NCBI GenBank assembly: GCA_028753945.1 | Contig: JAPNXP010000010.1 | Coordinates: 127,042 to 191,041 of the forward strand | Source of the DNA: Hexactinellida sp. DTS-2022 | Lineage: Eukaryota > Porifera > Hexactinellida | Direction of reading: 5' to 3' | DNA: 64,000 nucleotides | Shown: piece after piece, positions 1 through 13,169 of the stretch | Layout of the letters: each line of letters opens with the position of its first letter | How positions within the stretch are numbered: the first letter of the stretch is position 1 | Made by a program: the position numbers and the translations under genes | Notes under the pieces: model-generated | Told to the model about the DNA's origin: nothing | Seen by the model: the letters and a program-made list of their open reading frames with translations, nothing else | The model's database searches: none

Positions 1-14
1 AGACATTTTTTCAG

Positions 15-3000
15 ATATATCCACTTTGGAAGCATCGAGATTTCTCAACACTTCAAATTCGGCTAGTGTTCTACTTGGTACTGCTAATTACACTCGCAGC
101 CCCACCCTGGACACATGGCCGTTCAACAGGGGGAATAACAACAATCCCGGGGCGAAATGCTTCGGACACACAAGCTACCCCTGAACCCTACTCAAGTGGT
201 GTTTCTCAATTTATTTTAGATATGTATGAAGCGTTGAATCGTAATAACAAAACACCTGTAAGCCCTGGAAACACATTCTATTCGCGGTTTGTCGGACCTG
301 AGCAGATGAAACTTGTTCATTTAGCAGACACTGTTAGAAGTTTCTACCCTCAGAGTACGTTTCATATTTATTTATTTAGCTTACACTTTTTGCATACAAG
401 TGTTGATTCTATAATCTCGTAAGCTGCCCGTACCGTATACATACAAACATACTAACTTCATTTATTTGTTGCTTTTCGGACAGATTACATTGCATTATTT
501 GCAATACTCGAAATAGGATTTTCTAAGTGTCACAAATAGCCCACTTATTATACTGTTTGATTCGATTATAACTTTTGAGCGAATATATATATATATATGC
601 ACATATATATTATACAAACTAAAATACAAAATGTAAGCGATTTTTCTTCTGTTTTATGGCCCAAAATCCTTAAACCGAGATTGTAAAGACTGAGCTTAAT
701 CCAAATATTCGCTTCCTAATCATAAATTAGCGCTTGAATTGGTTATCCATATTACCTTGTTACTATCATGTATGTTTAAGTTATGTTGGCATTTCGATAC
801 ATTAATATTTGTCGAGATAGGACCCACGATCACATGGAGATGAGGATATCTTTTTGAGGTAGTGATTTTATTAATGCGGGTCAAATTCAAGGAATTATTT
901 CATATGCGTTAACCATTCATTAAACCCACCAGTTCAACTCAATTTTTTGTTTTCTCGTGTTGTTTATATGATCTTCAAAGTCAACGATTAGTATATTTAA
1001 TTTCAGGGGTTTAGACTAGCAATATATTTCCCGATAAACATTTTTATTTATATTTGCCTCGAATAATGGACTTAATAATTGCAACAAATCGACATCCCTA
1101 AACCTTTGTTTAAATAATCCATTACAGAATTATTGACCAATTATTGGACTTATTGAACTCTTGTAATAAATAATCTTTAATCAACTTAAGTTTACTTATG
1201 TTGTCACTCAGCAAACCTATACCAGACATACAATTATTTAGTTTACTATGTCTACTGTGTTGATTTTATATTATTTGTCTTTTTCAACAATTAATTTGGA
1301 ATTAATAAAAACTTTTATACAATTAGAATCAACTCTCAAAGAGTAGTGTAATAGTCGTTATTGTTTACTAAACTACTAAATGTTGTGTATCGTGTGTGAT
1401 CATCACAAGTCTATTGTCCAATAGATAGTTTAATTAAGGGTCTTAATTAACGAATGTATCTTGTAACAATCGAGTGGTCAACTTGTGTTAGATTGTAGAA
1501 ATTAGGAAAATTGTATTAAATGGCAATAATTTATCACTTATTATATCGAAAACACCAGGTCCACTTGGCAGTACAAGTACGAACATTTAAACGTTTGTCA
1601 GTTGATCTCTATAGTATATGTTGGGGTAAGCTTTATGGAATTTAAAAATGGCAAAGCAGTATAATTACACGAATTTAGTATAGCATGCAAGCACTATTTT
1701 CCGGTATTCTGCTAAGCTAGTTGTTGTAATTATTCGGATATATATTAATTATGTTAATTTTAGAATCAACACCCGCAGCAGATAGAATTCGATTGCAACA
1801 ACAGTTAACTCTGAACTTTGATATACAATCGATACACTCACGAGAGAGGATTCGTTTTGCAGAACTTCGGGTATGGAAATCTGCAGCAAATAACTCAGAA
1901 TTTAATTCTCTCCTTTCTAATAAGGAGATTCCTGCACAATGCTTAACTGTATTCCTCTACGCCACTCAGATAATGAGATATGGTACTGGCAGAGAACATT
2001 CATTCGTTGTACGTTAAATAACAAATATTATTTAATTTAGTTACATATGTGATTAGTCATAATGCATTTACAAAGTCCACAACATGGTATCAACAAATGT
2101 CAGTTCCTTAAAACTGTTAGGGATTCGAATACATTAGTATATCTGAATATCCGTAATATTCTATTATCTGGTCATACTAGATATTCAGAGAATTCATTTA
2201 GCTGTACCTAATTGGTTTCGTATCTGTGTACTCTTGCGTGTCAGTCATATTTGAATGATTGAGTATGTCACTTTCGCCTGACGACTAAAATGATACAATC
2301 TCTTTGTGTGTGGTTTATTAACCTATTATGGACTTATTGATTGAATAGGTTGGCAGATTGCGGTTAAAACCTAAAGACCTTATCGTGCCAGAATATCTGA
2401 GTATTCACAGTTCCAGGTTGATCAGCAGACTATCCAGATGGCCTCTCGCTCTCAATTTAAAACTCACATTAAGGCTCTCACATCAATGCAACAATCAAGC
2501 CAATCTAACTGACCTTGGTATTACAGACATTCTAAGTGCGGATCCTTTATTGTTAATCTACACTGTGATGGAAGATAACGACGGATATAACGATATACCG
2601 CAGGATATGGGTAGGCAGCTGGTGAGAAGAAGTACTGACACAAGTGCAAACGGTGACACAGATTCTACTGAAGTAGAAGCTCCTTGGTTACAGGGGTACA
2701 TTCCTTCTGCTTCAACCAGTTGTCAGAGATACTCGAATGAAGTAAGTTTCTATAAAGCACTTACAAATATGTTAATTGGTTCTATTCTTTCAACACCTGC
2801 GTTGACAGTGGTTTTTAATGTATTGCTGTTAAATATTGGGTTTGTTGACATTAATCTGTTAACTCGTGCATTCGTTCGTGCCTTTCTCCAATATTGACTA
2901 ATATATACTTTATACACTCTTCTGGTGAACAAGTTTGAACTAAGTATATATGTATATAGCTTCTAAGTTCGCATACACACAGTTTGTTATCCCTACTTCT

Positions 3001-4590
3001 CGACCGACTTCTTGCCAGCTATTTCCCTGAGAGATCCAGGCTAATTTATTCCCAATTCAAGCATACGTTCCATTTTGATAGCCACAAAAATGTTTATTAT
3101 AAATTCCCTCCCTCAACGTAATTAATGCAGTAGGCTCCTCTCAGCCACCTGCTATCAACCTAAGTTCATTACGCTAATTGAATTGAATTTAGTCATTAAT
3201 ACCTTTGTTGCTTGGTACAGTATCTTGTTTTAGCATGCCATGAATTTAAACAATTTAAGTCTGGAATAACCCCATTATAATATATATCTTACAGTTTTGG
3301 ACTACCTCCTCAGTAGACTTCTTAATCTATGAACATTTCCTATTTAAATACAGTAAAACCTCCAAAAGTGAACAACTCCAAAATATGAACACTAATTCTC
3401 GGTCCCAAATCTTCCCCATTGCTTTAGAGTCTAGACACACATTATCATAAATCATGAAAGTAAACACCTCAAAAGTGAACGTTTTGGCTGGTCCCCAGGG
3501 TGTTCACTTTCTAAAGGTTTTACTGTACATTAATCCTTCATTCTGAACAATCAAGTAGTAACCCAATATTTATTTATTTACCACCTTTCCTTCACACCTT
3601 ATCAGTTAAAACATAATTAATAATCTTAGTGTATACTGTCCATTCTGCATCCTATTTGCCAGCTATTTAAATTATTTTGTTGTGATGACTGTAGTATAGC
3701 GAAGCTTAATACATTGGCTACATTGTAACAATTTCCCTTCAAATTTGATGTATCGAACGATCTAGGAAAGCAAGGCACTTACTTAATTAAACTATTTATG
3801 TTTCCGATAATTTAACACAATTTATGGTCCAATTAACTTGCTACACCACTAAGTATATTGTTATACCCGTTCTACATTCTTCATCGTAAGACAATTTAAT
3901 AATAACAATCCTGCATAAATTAACGTATGCTTATAATTATGTATAGTAATAAATACAGACTTTATACAGTGTTTCATACGTAAAGAGCCATGCATGTTTA
4001 AATGGGCCTTCAAGTAAAAGATGAGTTAATTAATTGAGAGAAGGGTGATGTACTTGTATTTTCGTTAAATGGCTGTTTGATGCTTTAAATCACAACTTTT
4101 CAAGCTATAATACATTCTCACGAGTCTATTAATTGAGCTCATGCTGGTTGACTTCAATGGTAGAGAATTATAATTAGATATACTTTGTGCATGAATCAGT
4201 GTTAAAAGCTGAAAACAACTCTTCTGGCAGATTCCGGCCATGTTCTCTATAATTTTAAACCTTACGAGACTATACTATTAATTTCAGATTTTCTTTTAGA
4301 TAAATGTCGAACAGCTGGGTTGGGGAAGATGGGTCGTGTTTCCGAGATCGTTTGATGCATACTATTGCTACGGCCATTGCCATCACCCGATCTCCTCTAT
4401 ATACAACTCCACCAACCACGCTCTCATACAGGCACTGATACACATCAACAACCCGGGCCTGGCCCCCCCAGTTTGCTGCTCGCCGACCGAGTATGAAGAA
4501 CTGCTTCTACTCTACAGGGAACATGACAGTAATAATCTTATCCTGAAAAAGTACAAGAACATGGTAGCTCTTAGCTGCGGCTGTAGGTAG
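15..4590 (+). CDS. BMP-like TGF-beta superfamily ligand (5' end outside window)
   Basis: Secreted growth factor precursor. Four exons fit in phase: 15-354, 1764-2008, 2349-2741 and 4300-4590. The first follows a polypyrimidine-AG acceptor at the window edge and has no in-frame ATG, so the start codon is probably in an upstream exon. It carries a hydrophobic, signal-like stretch (FYLVLLITLAA) and then propeptide motifs ILDMYEAL and ADTVRSFYP, typical of BMP prodomains. A dibasic RQLVRR site in exon 3 is a likely furin site. The mature region has all seven cystine-knot cysteines: one in exon 3 (SCQRYSNE) and six in exon 4, including DAYYCYGHC, VCCSP and the terminal SCGCR. The LGWGRWVVFPRSFDAYYC block is BMP-like. 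The class is secure; the subgroup (BMP5-8 or BMP2/4) is not resolved. Confidence 0.88.
3351..3525. repeat. Inverted-repeat MITE, CAGTAAAACCTCC family
   Basis: About 175 bp lying in intron 3 of the BMP-like gene. The left end reads CAGTAAAACCTCCAAAAGTG and the right end is its inverted copy ending TTTTACTG. Both ends are flanked by TA, as expected for pogo/Tigger-type (Tc1/mariner superfamily) insertions. It has no coding capacity, so it is non-autonomous. Confidence 0.8.
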
Positions 4591-4682
4591 CATTTAATGT
4601 TAAAAAGAAATTAGAAAATTGACCTCGGCTTTGATTTACCGCCGACCGCTTTTACCCCAAGGCCCGGCCCCTGAAGATTCAG

Positions 4683-4859
4683 ATGAAAGCGGGTCAGCTG
4701 TACAGACCCATACAGATCCCTTTTAGGAAGAATCGAAGGAGAGCTAGTGTCGATTTTGGTAGCGAATGTGATTTTGGACTTTTAGTCAAATGTTTTTATT
4801 CACTTATAAAATTGGTAATTGAGAAAATTATATATCTCCACTTTCTTAGTACTTTCTAA
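4683..4859 (+). other. Possible 58-codon small ORF downstream of the BMP-like gene
   Basis: A locally GC-richer patch (about 4621-4740) sits just after the ligand stop codon in otherwise AT-rich DNA. It contains an ATG ORF of 58 codons. The N-terminal half is basic (PFRKNRRRAS) and the C-terminal half hydrophobic. The open frame extends upstream of the ATG to a TGA at about 4631. It may be ligand 3' UTR, a small gene, or chance. I recognise no family. Confidence 0.2.
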
Positions 4860-5826
4860 TTGTTTATTATATGCAGATCATTTTGGAGATATCTTGTGTA
4901 TATTTATGACTATCATTACAAGTATGATAACACTGCATAGATTGAAATAGTAAATATTATTACGATTTGTTGTTATTTTGTATTCCAATCACTTATTTAA
5001 AGCCTCAACAAACGAACCCAAGATCTCATATATTATTATTATTAATTTAAATTAATTAGTTTGACCATTACCGTAGGTTTCTTAGGATCTATTTCAAAAC
5101 TGACCATATATATATATTTGGTAACATAATTAATAGAGTATGAACATTTGTTCAAAGCGGTTTTGCATTATCACTTCATTACAGCCCACAAAACATTTGT
5201 AACACAATTACCATATATGATAATTTATATTAATTAATTAACCCAAGTGCTAGCTGGCATGTGTTTATCAAAGCCTAAAATATTTATTACTACATACCTA
5301 GAATGACCCTTCAAACTTATGGAAAATGAATTAGTTGATCATGTTATAGATAGCATGAACATTTATTATTGTAACAGCTTTATTAGATAAGAGATTTAAC
5401 ATGATTTATTGATTAAAGTTTATTGGATAATTTCAGCCACCTTTCCCCTACTTATAGCTTATCTTGCATCAAATATTCGTACAGTCTATATTTGAGGCCA
5501 ATTAACTTTATCTATTAATAACTAATCATTAAACTGATAGGATACTAAGCTAAGTTTAAATTTATTTGCATGCATATGCGATTTTTGAATAGGCAAATAA
5601 ATCGTTTATTTGACATGTGGTTTCCATCACCACTCATCTGTGAAACTTAACATTGACAACACTCTAGATTGCTAGAGAATCACCAGGTGAAGAATACGAG
5701 TATATTCTTGTAAAGAATAAGATTAATTAATCTAGTTATTCACCCTGATTGATTAGTAGAATCAATTATCCATGGTAATTAAATTCACAACTTGAATTCG
5801 ATTAGCCACTATGTCCACCTAGCAGC
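4860..5826. other. AT-rich intergenic spacer
   Basis: About 1 kb between the BMP-like gene and FAM91A1. It has many short A/T runs and TTAATTAA-type motifs. I see no ORF, RNA gene or inverted-repeat element. It probably contains the FAM91A1 promoter, but no core element can be named with confidence. Confidence 0.5.
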
Positions 5827-8454
5827 ATGAGTGCCGAGTTAGACGCGCTAATCCTTGACAACGTACCCTGGGAGGACCTGCCCCCCCACATCCGCTCCTC
5901 CCTCGGCAGCTCCCCCTCCCAGTTCGAGGCGGCCGTTGTCGAGTACAGTCTCAGACACCAGCTGAGATGGAAGTCAAACCCAGTCAGGAACTTTATGAAG
6001 GACGAACGAGCGTACTACGAGCGAATGCTGGCCCTGGGCAAGGAGGACTTGCTGCTATTTCCTTACCACCTTTCAGTGCAGGTGATCCAGAGGCTGAAAA
6101 TAACGCCTTTCAAGTACTACCACTCGATGGTGTACGATCTAATGATCTCCGAGAAGAGCTACGACACACTCCCCAACTTCACAGCTATCGACTGTCTCAG
6201 GGTCATAGACGTAGGCAGGAATCAATACATCGATTATATGAACAACTCGCGAGCCAAGAAGTTCTTCCGTTCCCGAAAAATCAGAGAATCTCTTCCCACG
6301 AGTCCGGCCGCTCTCTCCCACTACGAGGGCTGGTGGGTGGTGCACCTCGGCTACGTCACAGAAGAGGACGTGAAGGTAATATCATAACCATGTTATTCCT
6401 AATGTCTTGTCTCTTTATTATAGAATTCCAACCTCGGAGAGCATAAGCTGATCGACAAACTTATCGACGATGGCCCGACCCCCGCCTGCGACCTGGAGCC
6501 CGACGTGCTAGCCTCGCTATACACCAAGGATATGATATACTTCGAGATCCCCGTGCTCGAGTCCGACAGGATCTCCTTCCCGCCTCTGGAAGGGTTTGTG
6601 ATGAACAGGGTGCAGGGGGACGCGCTTGAAACCCTGTTGTACAAAATATTTTTATCCGCCAACGATGACACATCTGTCAACGAGCTGTCAACAATTCTAC
6701 AAACGAACTCAAAGAACGTGCGCCAGGCTGTCAGCATCTTTATCCGTCTCGGTCTGGCGAAGAAGAAGAACTCCGGTCACCCCTCCGAAACCGGGAAATC
6801 AAACCTCACCACAACGGAGAGCGAGTCTACGGATTTCCTACTCATCGACATCCAGCCCAAAGAGCCGTTGCTGCCACCCCACACCATGGATGAGAGCAGA
6901 GACTGCGAGGAGCCCCGACAGAAGCGCCTCGGGTTCCTCTACGACTCCTCTCTCACTGCCTACCTCATGATGGGCAACCTCTCCCCCGGCCTCAAGACGC
7001 ACGCCGTCACCATGTTTGAGGTGGGGAAGCTCAGCGACGAGAACATAGACTCCTTCCTCAGCGAGCTGGCTCAGATCAGCTTCCTCTCGGAGGGGGAGGC
7101 GCAGCGGTACTTCGACCACGCGCACGCGCTTTTTAACACCCTAACCCTCCTTCGCGGCTCCTCTGACTCCAAGAAGCCGCTACCGATCGACCTCCTCCGC
7201 GCGGAATCTATCGCGCAGCTGGACCCGGAGGCGTGCCAGCGACTGCTCTTCAAGAACTACAACGCCCTGGTGTCCATGGCGCCTCTCAGCTGCGAGGCGG
7301 GGGTGCCCTCCCTCCCGGAGGGGCCCCCGCTCATGGGCCCTCCCTCCCAGGGGTGCAGCTCCGTCTGGTTCAAGCTCTGGCTCTACGAGCAGCTGGAGCA
7401 CGGGCCTCCCTCCCTCCTGCTCACCCGCGGGACCCGTCTACAGACCCTCCCCCCCATGTTCCGCCCCTTCAGCGAGGTCCTCTGCGAGACCTGGGGCCAC
7501 GACCCAACCGTCCTCTCCACCAACACAATCCTACAGACCGTCAACGACACGCTGACACACACCCCCGTGTTCCTGCAGGCCTACGGCACCGGCTCGGACA
7601 CAATCACAAAGTACATCCCCCTCCCCCTCTCTCCCGAGGAGCTGCCCTCTCTAGACCCCTCCGTACAGTCGATTCTCCAGCGCCTGGGTCAGCTCATGGA
7701 CCTGTCTCTCTCCTGTGGCTACGTCACGCTCCTTAAGATCGGGCCGTCTCGCCTCCCCAGTTTCTTCCAGACCCACGACTGCCTCCCCGCCGCCCCCTCG
7801 GACCTAACCGAGACTCTCGTAGACCCACACAAGACAGGCCCCCTCCCCCTCCCCCTGGAGGACACAATAGTGGTACAGGCCGGCTCTGCCACCCTGCCCA
7901 CCGACCCGACAGAGGTGTCTCCGCAGAGGGACCCCGCCCCCCCGGAGTCCCCCTGCACCCCTAAGCTCACCAGCGCCCAGAGCATGGCCGAGACCTTCCT
8001 CAGGGAGCTGGACGATCTGAAGCTGTTCGAAGAAGCCTCTCCCTTCGACTCAGCCTCGGACGCGGTCTCTGTCGACCAAGACTCGGACACCAAGTCCCTG
8101 GACCCCATCAGCCTCTCGGTCCCCCGGCGCCCCCCCGGGAGCCCCTTCTCCGACTGGGTACTACTGGACGTATCCTTCGGAGTTCCTTTATTCGACATAG
8201 AGCTGAACAGACAGGTCTGTCACAACGTGCTCAGGGCCAACATCCTGGAGCCTAGCAACCTGGCGCAGAACTGCATTCAGACGCAGCGACTAGCAGCTGA
8301 TCTACAGACATTCATTGATAAGTGCCAGGCTCAACATTCCAATGTACAGAGCTGGTCGCTATGCAGTCGTTCCGTGCTCTCCCTCTCTCATGTGCCACAC
8401 CCAACCAGATGCATCTCTTTTTCAGACTCAAATTTGTCATACTTTTCAATATAG
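5827..8454 (+). CDS. FAM91A1: FAM91A1 homologue
   Basis: TGN-associated tethering factor. In vertebrates FAM91A1 works with TBC1D23 to capture endosome-derived vesicles bound by golgins. Two exons, 5827-6375 and 6424-8454, are separated by a 48-bp GT-AG intron in phase 0 and give about 859 residues (human about 838). The N-terminus carries the family signature: KYYHSMVYDLMISEKSYDTL followed by the LPNF and GRNQYIDYMN motifs. The second exon continues with KLIDKLIDDGPTP and DMIYFEIPVLESDRISFPPL. The segment around residues 640-760 is rich in Ser, Pro and Asp and looks disordered. The extreme C-terminus (after QRLAADLQTFIDKCQ) is less familiar. The gene lies 547 bp upstream of WASHC2 on the same strand. 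Confidence 0.92.
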
Positions 8455-9001
8455 CTATGGGGTTTGCTGTAACAGTTTAGGTTATATTTGATGTGAATAA
8501 TAACTAGATGATAAATAATATTGCTTCCATATCCACAGTACTTTCTACACTCTACACAAATTGGGTCGCCTATGGAATTGTCACTATATTGTCCCTGGTC
8601 AAATACTAGTGCCCTTATAAGGCATCATGCATAATGTTGCTCACTATATATGACGTATTATATAATTAGCCATTAATATTGCAACATGACACATTAACAA
8701 AGTAACGTATGACCTCGTGGCTGTGTATCTGATTCCAAATCTATTTCAGCAAGTCACACGCTCGCCCATGTATTATAACTGCTACATGTATATGCAGAGA
8801 GAAATCTTATTTTGGAATACAAGGGAAGATGTATGTGCTAAGCTCACAGGTTATCTCAATTGAAATTGTATCCATATTTAGTATGATTTAACGATATCAA
8901 TGAAACAGATTGTAATACCAAATTAGCATCTAATTATATGTACATAGGTCAGCCAGTACGTACCTTTCAGTAAAATTCAGTTATTAGAAAAGTTTTTAAA
9001 A
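8455..9001. other. Spacer between FAM91A1 and WASHC2
   Basis: A 547-bp AT-rich spacer holding the FAM91A1 3' UTR and the WASHC2 promoter/5' UTR. Nothing else is recognisable in it. Confidence 0.5.
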
Positions 9002-12000
9002 ATGCCAAACATTCCAGCGCCTCCCCCCGATCTCCCCGAGGTGTCTGGCAACAAATCAACAAACAAACATGCAAAACGCGACCAGACCAACCAACAGTTG
9101 ACACCCAACTACAACAACAACAACGGGCTCAGCCCTGCCAAGTCCTCAGGCACGGAGAGCAGCAGCAACACCAGCTCCAAGAACACCACCCCCTCGCACC
9201 CGACCACCCAGACAGGCCGGACTGTCTCTGCGGAATCTCCCACCCCCAAGGCCTCCTCCTCCTCCCGTCCCCAGCAGTCAGCTGATCCGCTGGAGACGGG
9301 GGGCAGGGAGAAGGTGTGGGAGAGATGCTGGAGCCTCGGAGAGCTGAAGCAGAGCAGCGCCGCCTGGACACTAGCCGGGGACGCGGGCCTTCTCAAGTAC
9401 GGCTCCTTACCCCTGGCTAATGGTTATACCCCTGTTATATCCCACTGTGTGTAGGTACCTACAGGACTTCTCGCAGCGCATCACCAGTCGCACTCACGAA
9501 ATCACAAGCCAGGTGGACGGGCTGTCTCTGGAGTCCCAGAGCTCCTGCGGACGCCTGGAGAACGTGGCCAACAAGTTCCACAAGCTGAGCATGGAGCAGT
9601 TCGTGGAGAACAGAGTCTACGACGAGGACGAGACGGAGCAGCGGCCCGCGCGCAAGGCCCCGGAGGAGAGCTCTGACGTCACTAAGGATACGGACACACA
9701 CGCCGACTCGGACGTGCTGGAACGAGCCAACCGAGCTGTTATGATGGGGCTGGAGATCCTGGATAAGGCGTTCGATAAGGTAACACAGGTTCTAGAATAT
9801 TCTACGGGATATATATATCTATATTATATAACTTATATAACTTATATAACTTATCACATTGCCTGATAGGTGGAACTGTCAGTGGACCCCGACTCGGATT
9901 CGTCAGGCGAGGAGAGCTCGGTCGAGCGCTCTACGATCCTGCCCACTGAGTTGGAGCCGAAGGACCTGTACATACTGCGGCCGTTTCCCACCCTGATCGG
10001 GTCTGCCACTTTCTACGAGACGGAGCATCTGGGTCTCCGGCTGGAGGAGAGCTCCGCCTCGGAGGGCGGGTCGGACGCGTCCGAGAGCGAGGGGGACTCT
10101 TCTGGCACCGAGACCGGGGAGGTGAGGATGCGGGTTAAGCCGGCCGCCGGGGGGGGCCTAGTGGAGGATGTGGATGGGAGCAGCGGGGATTTGTTCTCGG
10201 AAGACGAAGTGCGTGTAACCGCGAATAATGCGGTCAGGGAAGAGAATGGATCTCCTATAACAGAAGAAACCGGTTTGTTTAATTCCAAACAAAAAAGAGG
10301 AAAATTCTCTCGAACAAACAACAACAATTCATCGGATGACGGCGACTTGTTCGGTTCTTCCAGCGATGAGGACCTGTTCAGTGATGCTCCGAAGAAAGAA
10401 GTTAAACAAACTGAGAAACAGGTTTCTGAGGAAACAGCTGAGATAACCCCCACTCCTACCGCTTCAAAACATCAGGGAAAGAAGAAGATTAGGAAGAAAC
10501 TTCCAGCAGGAGCTGTCCCAGTTTTCGGAATTCTAGATTCAGATGGCAGTGATGACGACAGCGGGGGCGACAGCAAAACAGCTGACTTTACTCAGTCCTC
10601 TCGCAGCGCCGCCTCGGGTACGAGTGGCACGAGGAATTTCGGATTCTTCGATGGAGACAGCGACTCAGAAGGCGATCTCTTCTCGTCAGATAAACCAAAG
10701 CAGATTTCTAAAGCGGATACCGCGAAACCTCCCAAAGAGAACAAACTCGCTCCCGAGCCCAATGCCTCCAAACCAGTGGACACACTGTTCGGGGGCGGCG
10801 AAATTAAGTTTGACTCCGGTTCTGATGAAGATTTATTCGAGGCTTCGACTACCTCCAAAACCACAGTTAATTCAGACAGCGGAATAGCTGCTAAGAAGCC
10901 AATCGGAGGCGTACAGCTATTTTCGGGACTAGACCAAACAGCTATTCTCGGCTTTAAATCTAATCAAGCTTCTAACAGAGAAGAGGCGTCTTCTCCCAAC
11001 ATTTCTGTAAAGTCAGTAGCGAAGAGTGCTGCTAGATTGCCAGGGAAAGACAAAGGGGTGAGTCTATATAACAACTCAAGCTCGGATGACGATCTATTCA
11101 ACTCGATGTCGCAAGCCACCGAACCGAGTAAGAGCAACAAAACTGAGCAAACAGACCAAAGCGGGAAATCCACTCCCGTTCAGACTAACGCCAGCCCTAA
11201 GCCGCCCAGCTCCAACCCACTCGACATGTTCAACAGCTCCGGAGAGGATTCGGGAGACGACCTCTTCTCTAAGCCTGCGAGCGATAGGAGGACTCCAGCT
11301 TTGGACACCGTTGCACCAACTCCTGTTAAAACAGACTCCCCTGTTCCAGAGGCGAAGCCCCCTACAGAACCTGTTAGCAAGGATACACCAAGTGAAGTTA
11401 AACCAGATTCGAAAAAACCTGATTCCCCATTCACCGATAAAGACACCAAGCTTCCTTCCAAACCGAAAGAGAACCGAAACAAGCCCCCCGGAGGCCTCTT
11501 CCAGGTAGACTCAGACTCAGACGATGATCTGTTCAGTATTATTGCTAGCAAATCCATTAAGACTGAAGCTAAAGATCCTGTCCCAACTGTCCCAACTGTT
11601 CCCTCTGTCCCCTCATCCACACGAGGTGTCGTTGTTAGCAATCTGTTCTCAGAGAATGACGAGCTATTCTCTGCTATTAAATCCACTCCGGATTCATCCA
11701 TTGTTCCCGCTTCCATCCCCCCCGAGAAGCCGAGGCCTGTCCCGGCCCTGTTCTCCGCCACTGAGCAAGAGGACGGAGATCTATTCGACGCCCCCGCCAG
11801 CTTGAATCTCTTCGTTACGCCCTCTCCCTTCTCCAACGGGACGCAAGCTCCAAAACCCAAGCCGAAGCCAGCTACCTTATTTTCCCCTATCGCAGAGCAA
11901 GCCAGCCCGCCCGCAACCAACTTCTCTTTCGACACTCCCCCTAAGCATGTCCCGCTGCCCTCCCTCACCCAGGCGCGACCCAAAAACCCAGGCAGGCGAC

Positions 12001-13169
12001 CTCCGAGCCAAAGGACCAGACAGCAGCGAGCAGAAAACGCGTCTATGGACTCTCTCCTGGCCCCTCCCCAGGGGGCGGTTCCTGCCACGGAGACAGAAGA
12101 GACGCAGACTCACAAACCGCACAAGCTCCTGTCAGGCGCTGGGAAAAGCGCAGATTTTCTGAAAGAATTAAACAAAGCAATGGGGAAGGGTATGGCACCC
12201 GGTGAGGCCGTATCCAAAAAGAAATCCGCACCTCCTCCCTCGCTGTTTGAGCAGGAAGGAGATCTCTTCTCCAACACTGGACCCAGGGGCGCTGAGAAGG
12301 GGCCCATTCTAACTGACGGGGTGTATACGCCAGAGAAACCTTCTAAACTGGTGGGGGTCACTAAGAATCGGCCCAAACCACCAGGCAAGCGGCTCCCAAA
12401 CAGAAAGTCTAGAATTACAGACATACCAGATTCAACTGAAGCGTTCGGGAACTTCTACAGCGAGCCATCAGACGGTCCCACACTCAATGCCGATAAGTCT
12501 AACACAGGGCTGTCCAATGGAGGCTTGGAGGATGATATATTCACATTTCCTAGCTCCACAGGCAGAAGCAAGTTCCACGTGAGTGTTCCAGCTGGAGAGG
12601 ATGACACCTTACAAATTGGAGATTTCCATGAACCCTCAAAGCAGAGAGAAAATAATATCGAAGATGTATTATTTGCAAATACCAGAGAGCCTCCAGTTTC
12701 TAAGCTAAAGGACGAGATTATCCCTGTACTCCCGGTAGCTAATAAGAAACAGGATGCCAACCTTCCGCCTCAAGACCTAGCTGAGGATCTATTTGCGTCG
12801 GTCGCGCTTCCTAAAGCCACGAAAAGCTCAAAAACTGCGACTAAAGAAAGAAAGAATGTATCCACCCCGGTTTTAGACAGAGCAGATCCATTAAACTCCA
12901 AACCTACTGACCCGTTGGCAATAGACGGCAACAAAGACGATGCTGTTGATATTGATGAGACAACAGTTCCTGTCGATAAACCTAAGAAGCATAGGGTTGT
13001 AAAGCAGTCGGATAATGACTTGTTCGGAGGAGGAGACGACCTATTCGGCGCAGTAGCCGAGTCCAACCATAAACCGAAGGGCGAGAGGACAAGGAAGAAG
13101 AGAACCACAGACTCGAATAAGAAATCACAAAAACCTAAAAAACAGATCGATGTTGATCTATTCGACTAA
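9002..13169 (+). CDS. WASHC2: WASH complex subunit 2 (FAM21)
   Basis: Retromer-linking tail subunit of the WASH actin-nucleation complex on endosomes. Three exons fit in phase: 9002-9396, 9455-9779 and 9870-13169. They give about 1339 residues (human about 1340). The folded head is recognisable by VWERCWSLGELKQSSAAWTL, DAGLLKYLQDFSQRI, FVENRVYDEDE and LEPKDLYILRPFPTLIGS. The rest is a long acidic disordered tail carrying more than 20 LFa-type motifs (DLFGSSSDEDLFSD, SDDDLFSII, the terminal IDVDLFD), which in FAM21 bind VPS35 and CAPZ. The KKIRKKLPAGAVPVFG block is also conserved. The introns are very short (58 and 90 bp). The large antisense ORFs over this gene are low-complexity shadows. Confidence 0.93.

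Noticed and set aside
66..68. GTG as start codon of the BMP-like precursor
   Set aside because: The frame is open to the window edge behind a good splice acceptor at 14, so the true ATG is more likely in an upstream exon.
11180..12088. 302-codon minus-strand ORF over WASHC2
   Set aside because: Low-complexity Ser/Gly/Leu mirror of the Asp/Ser/Pro-rich LFa tail; no family features.
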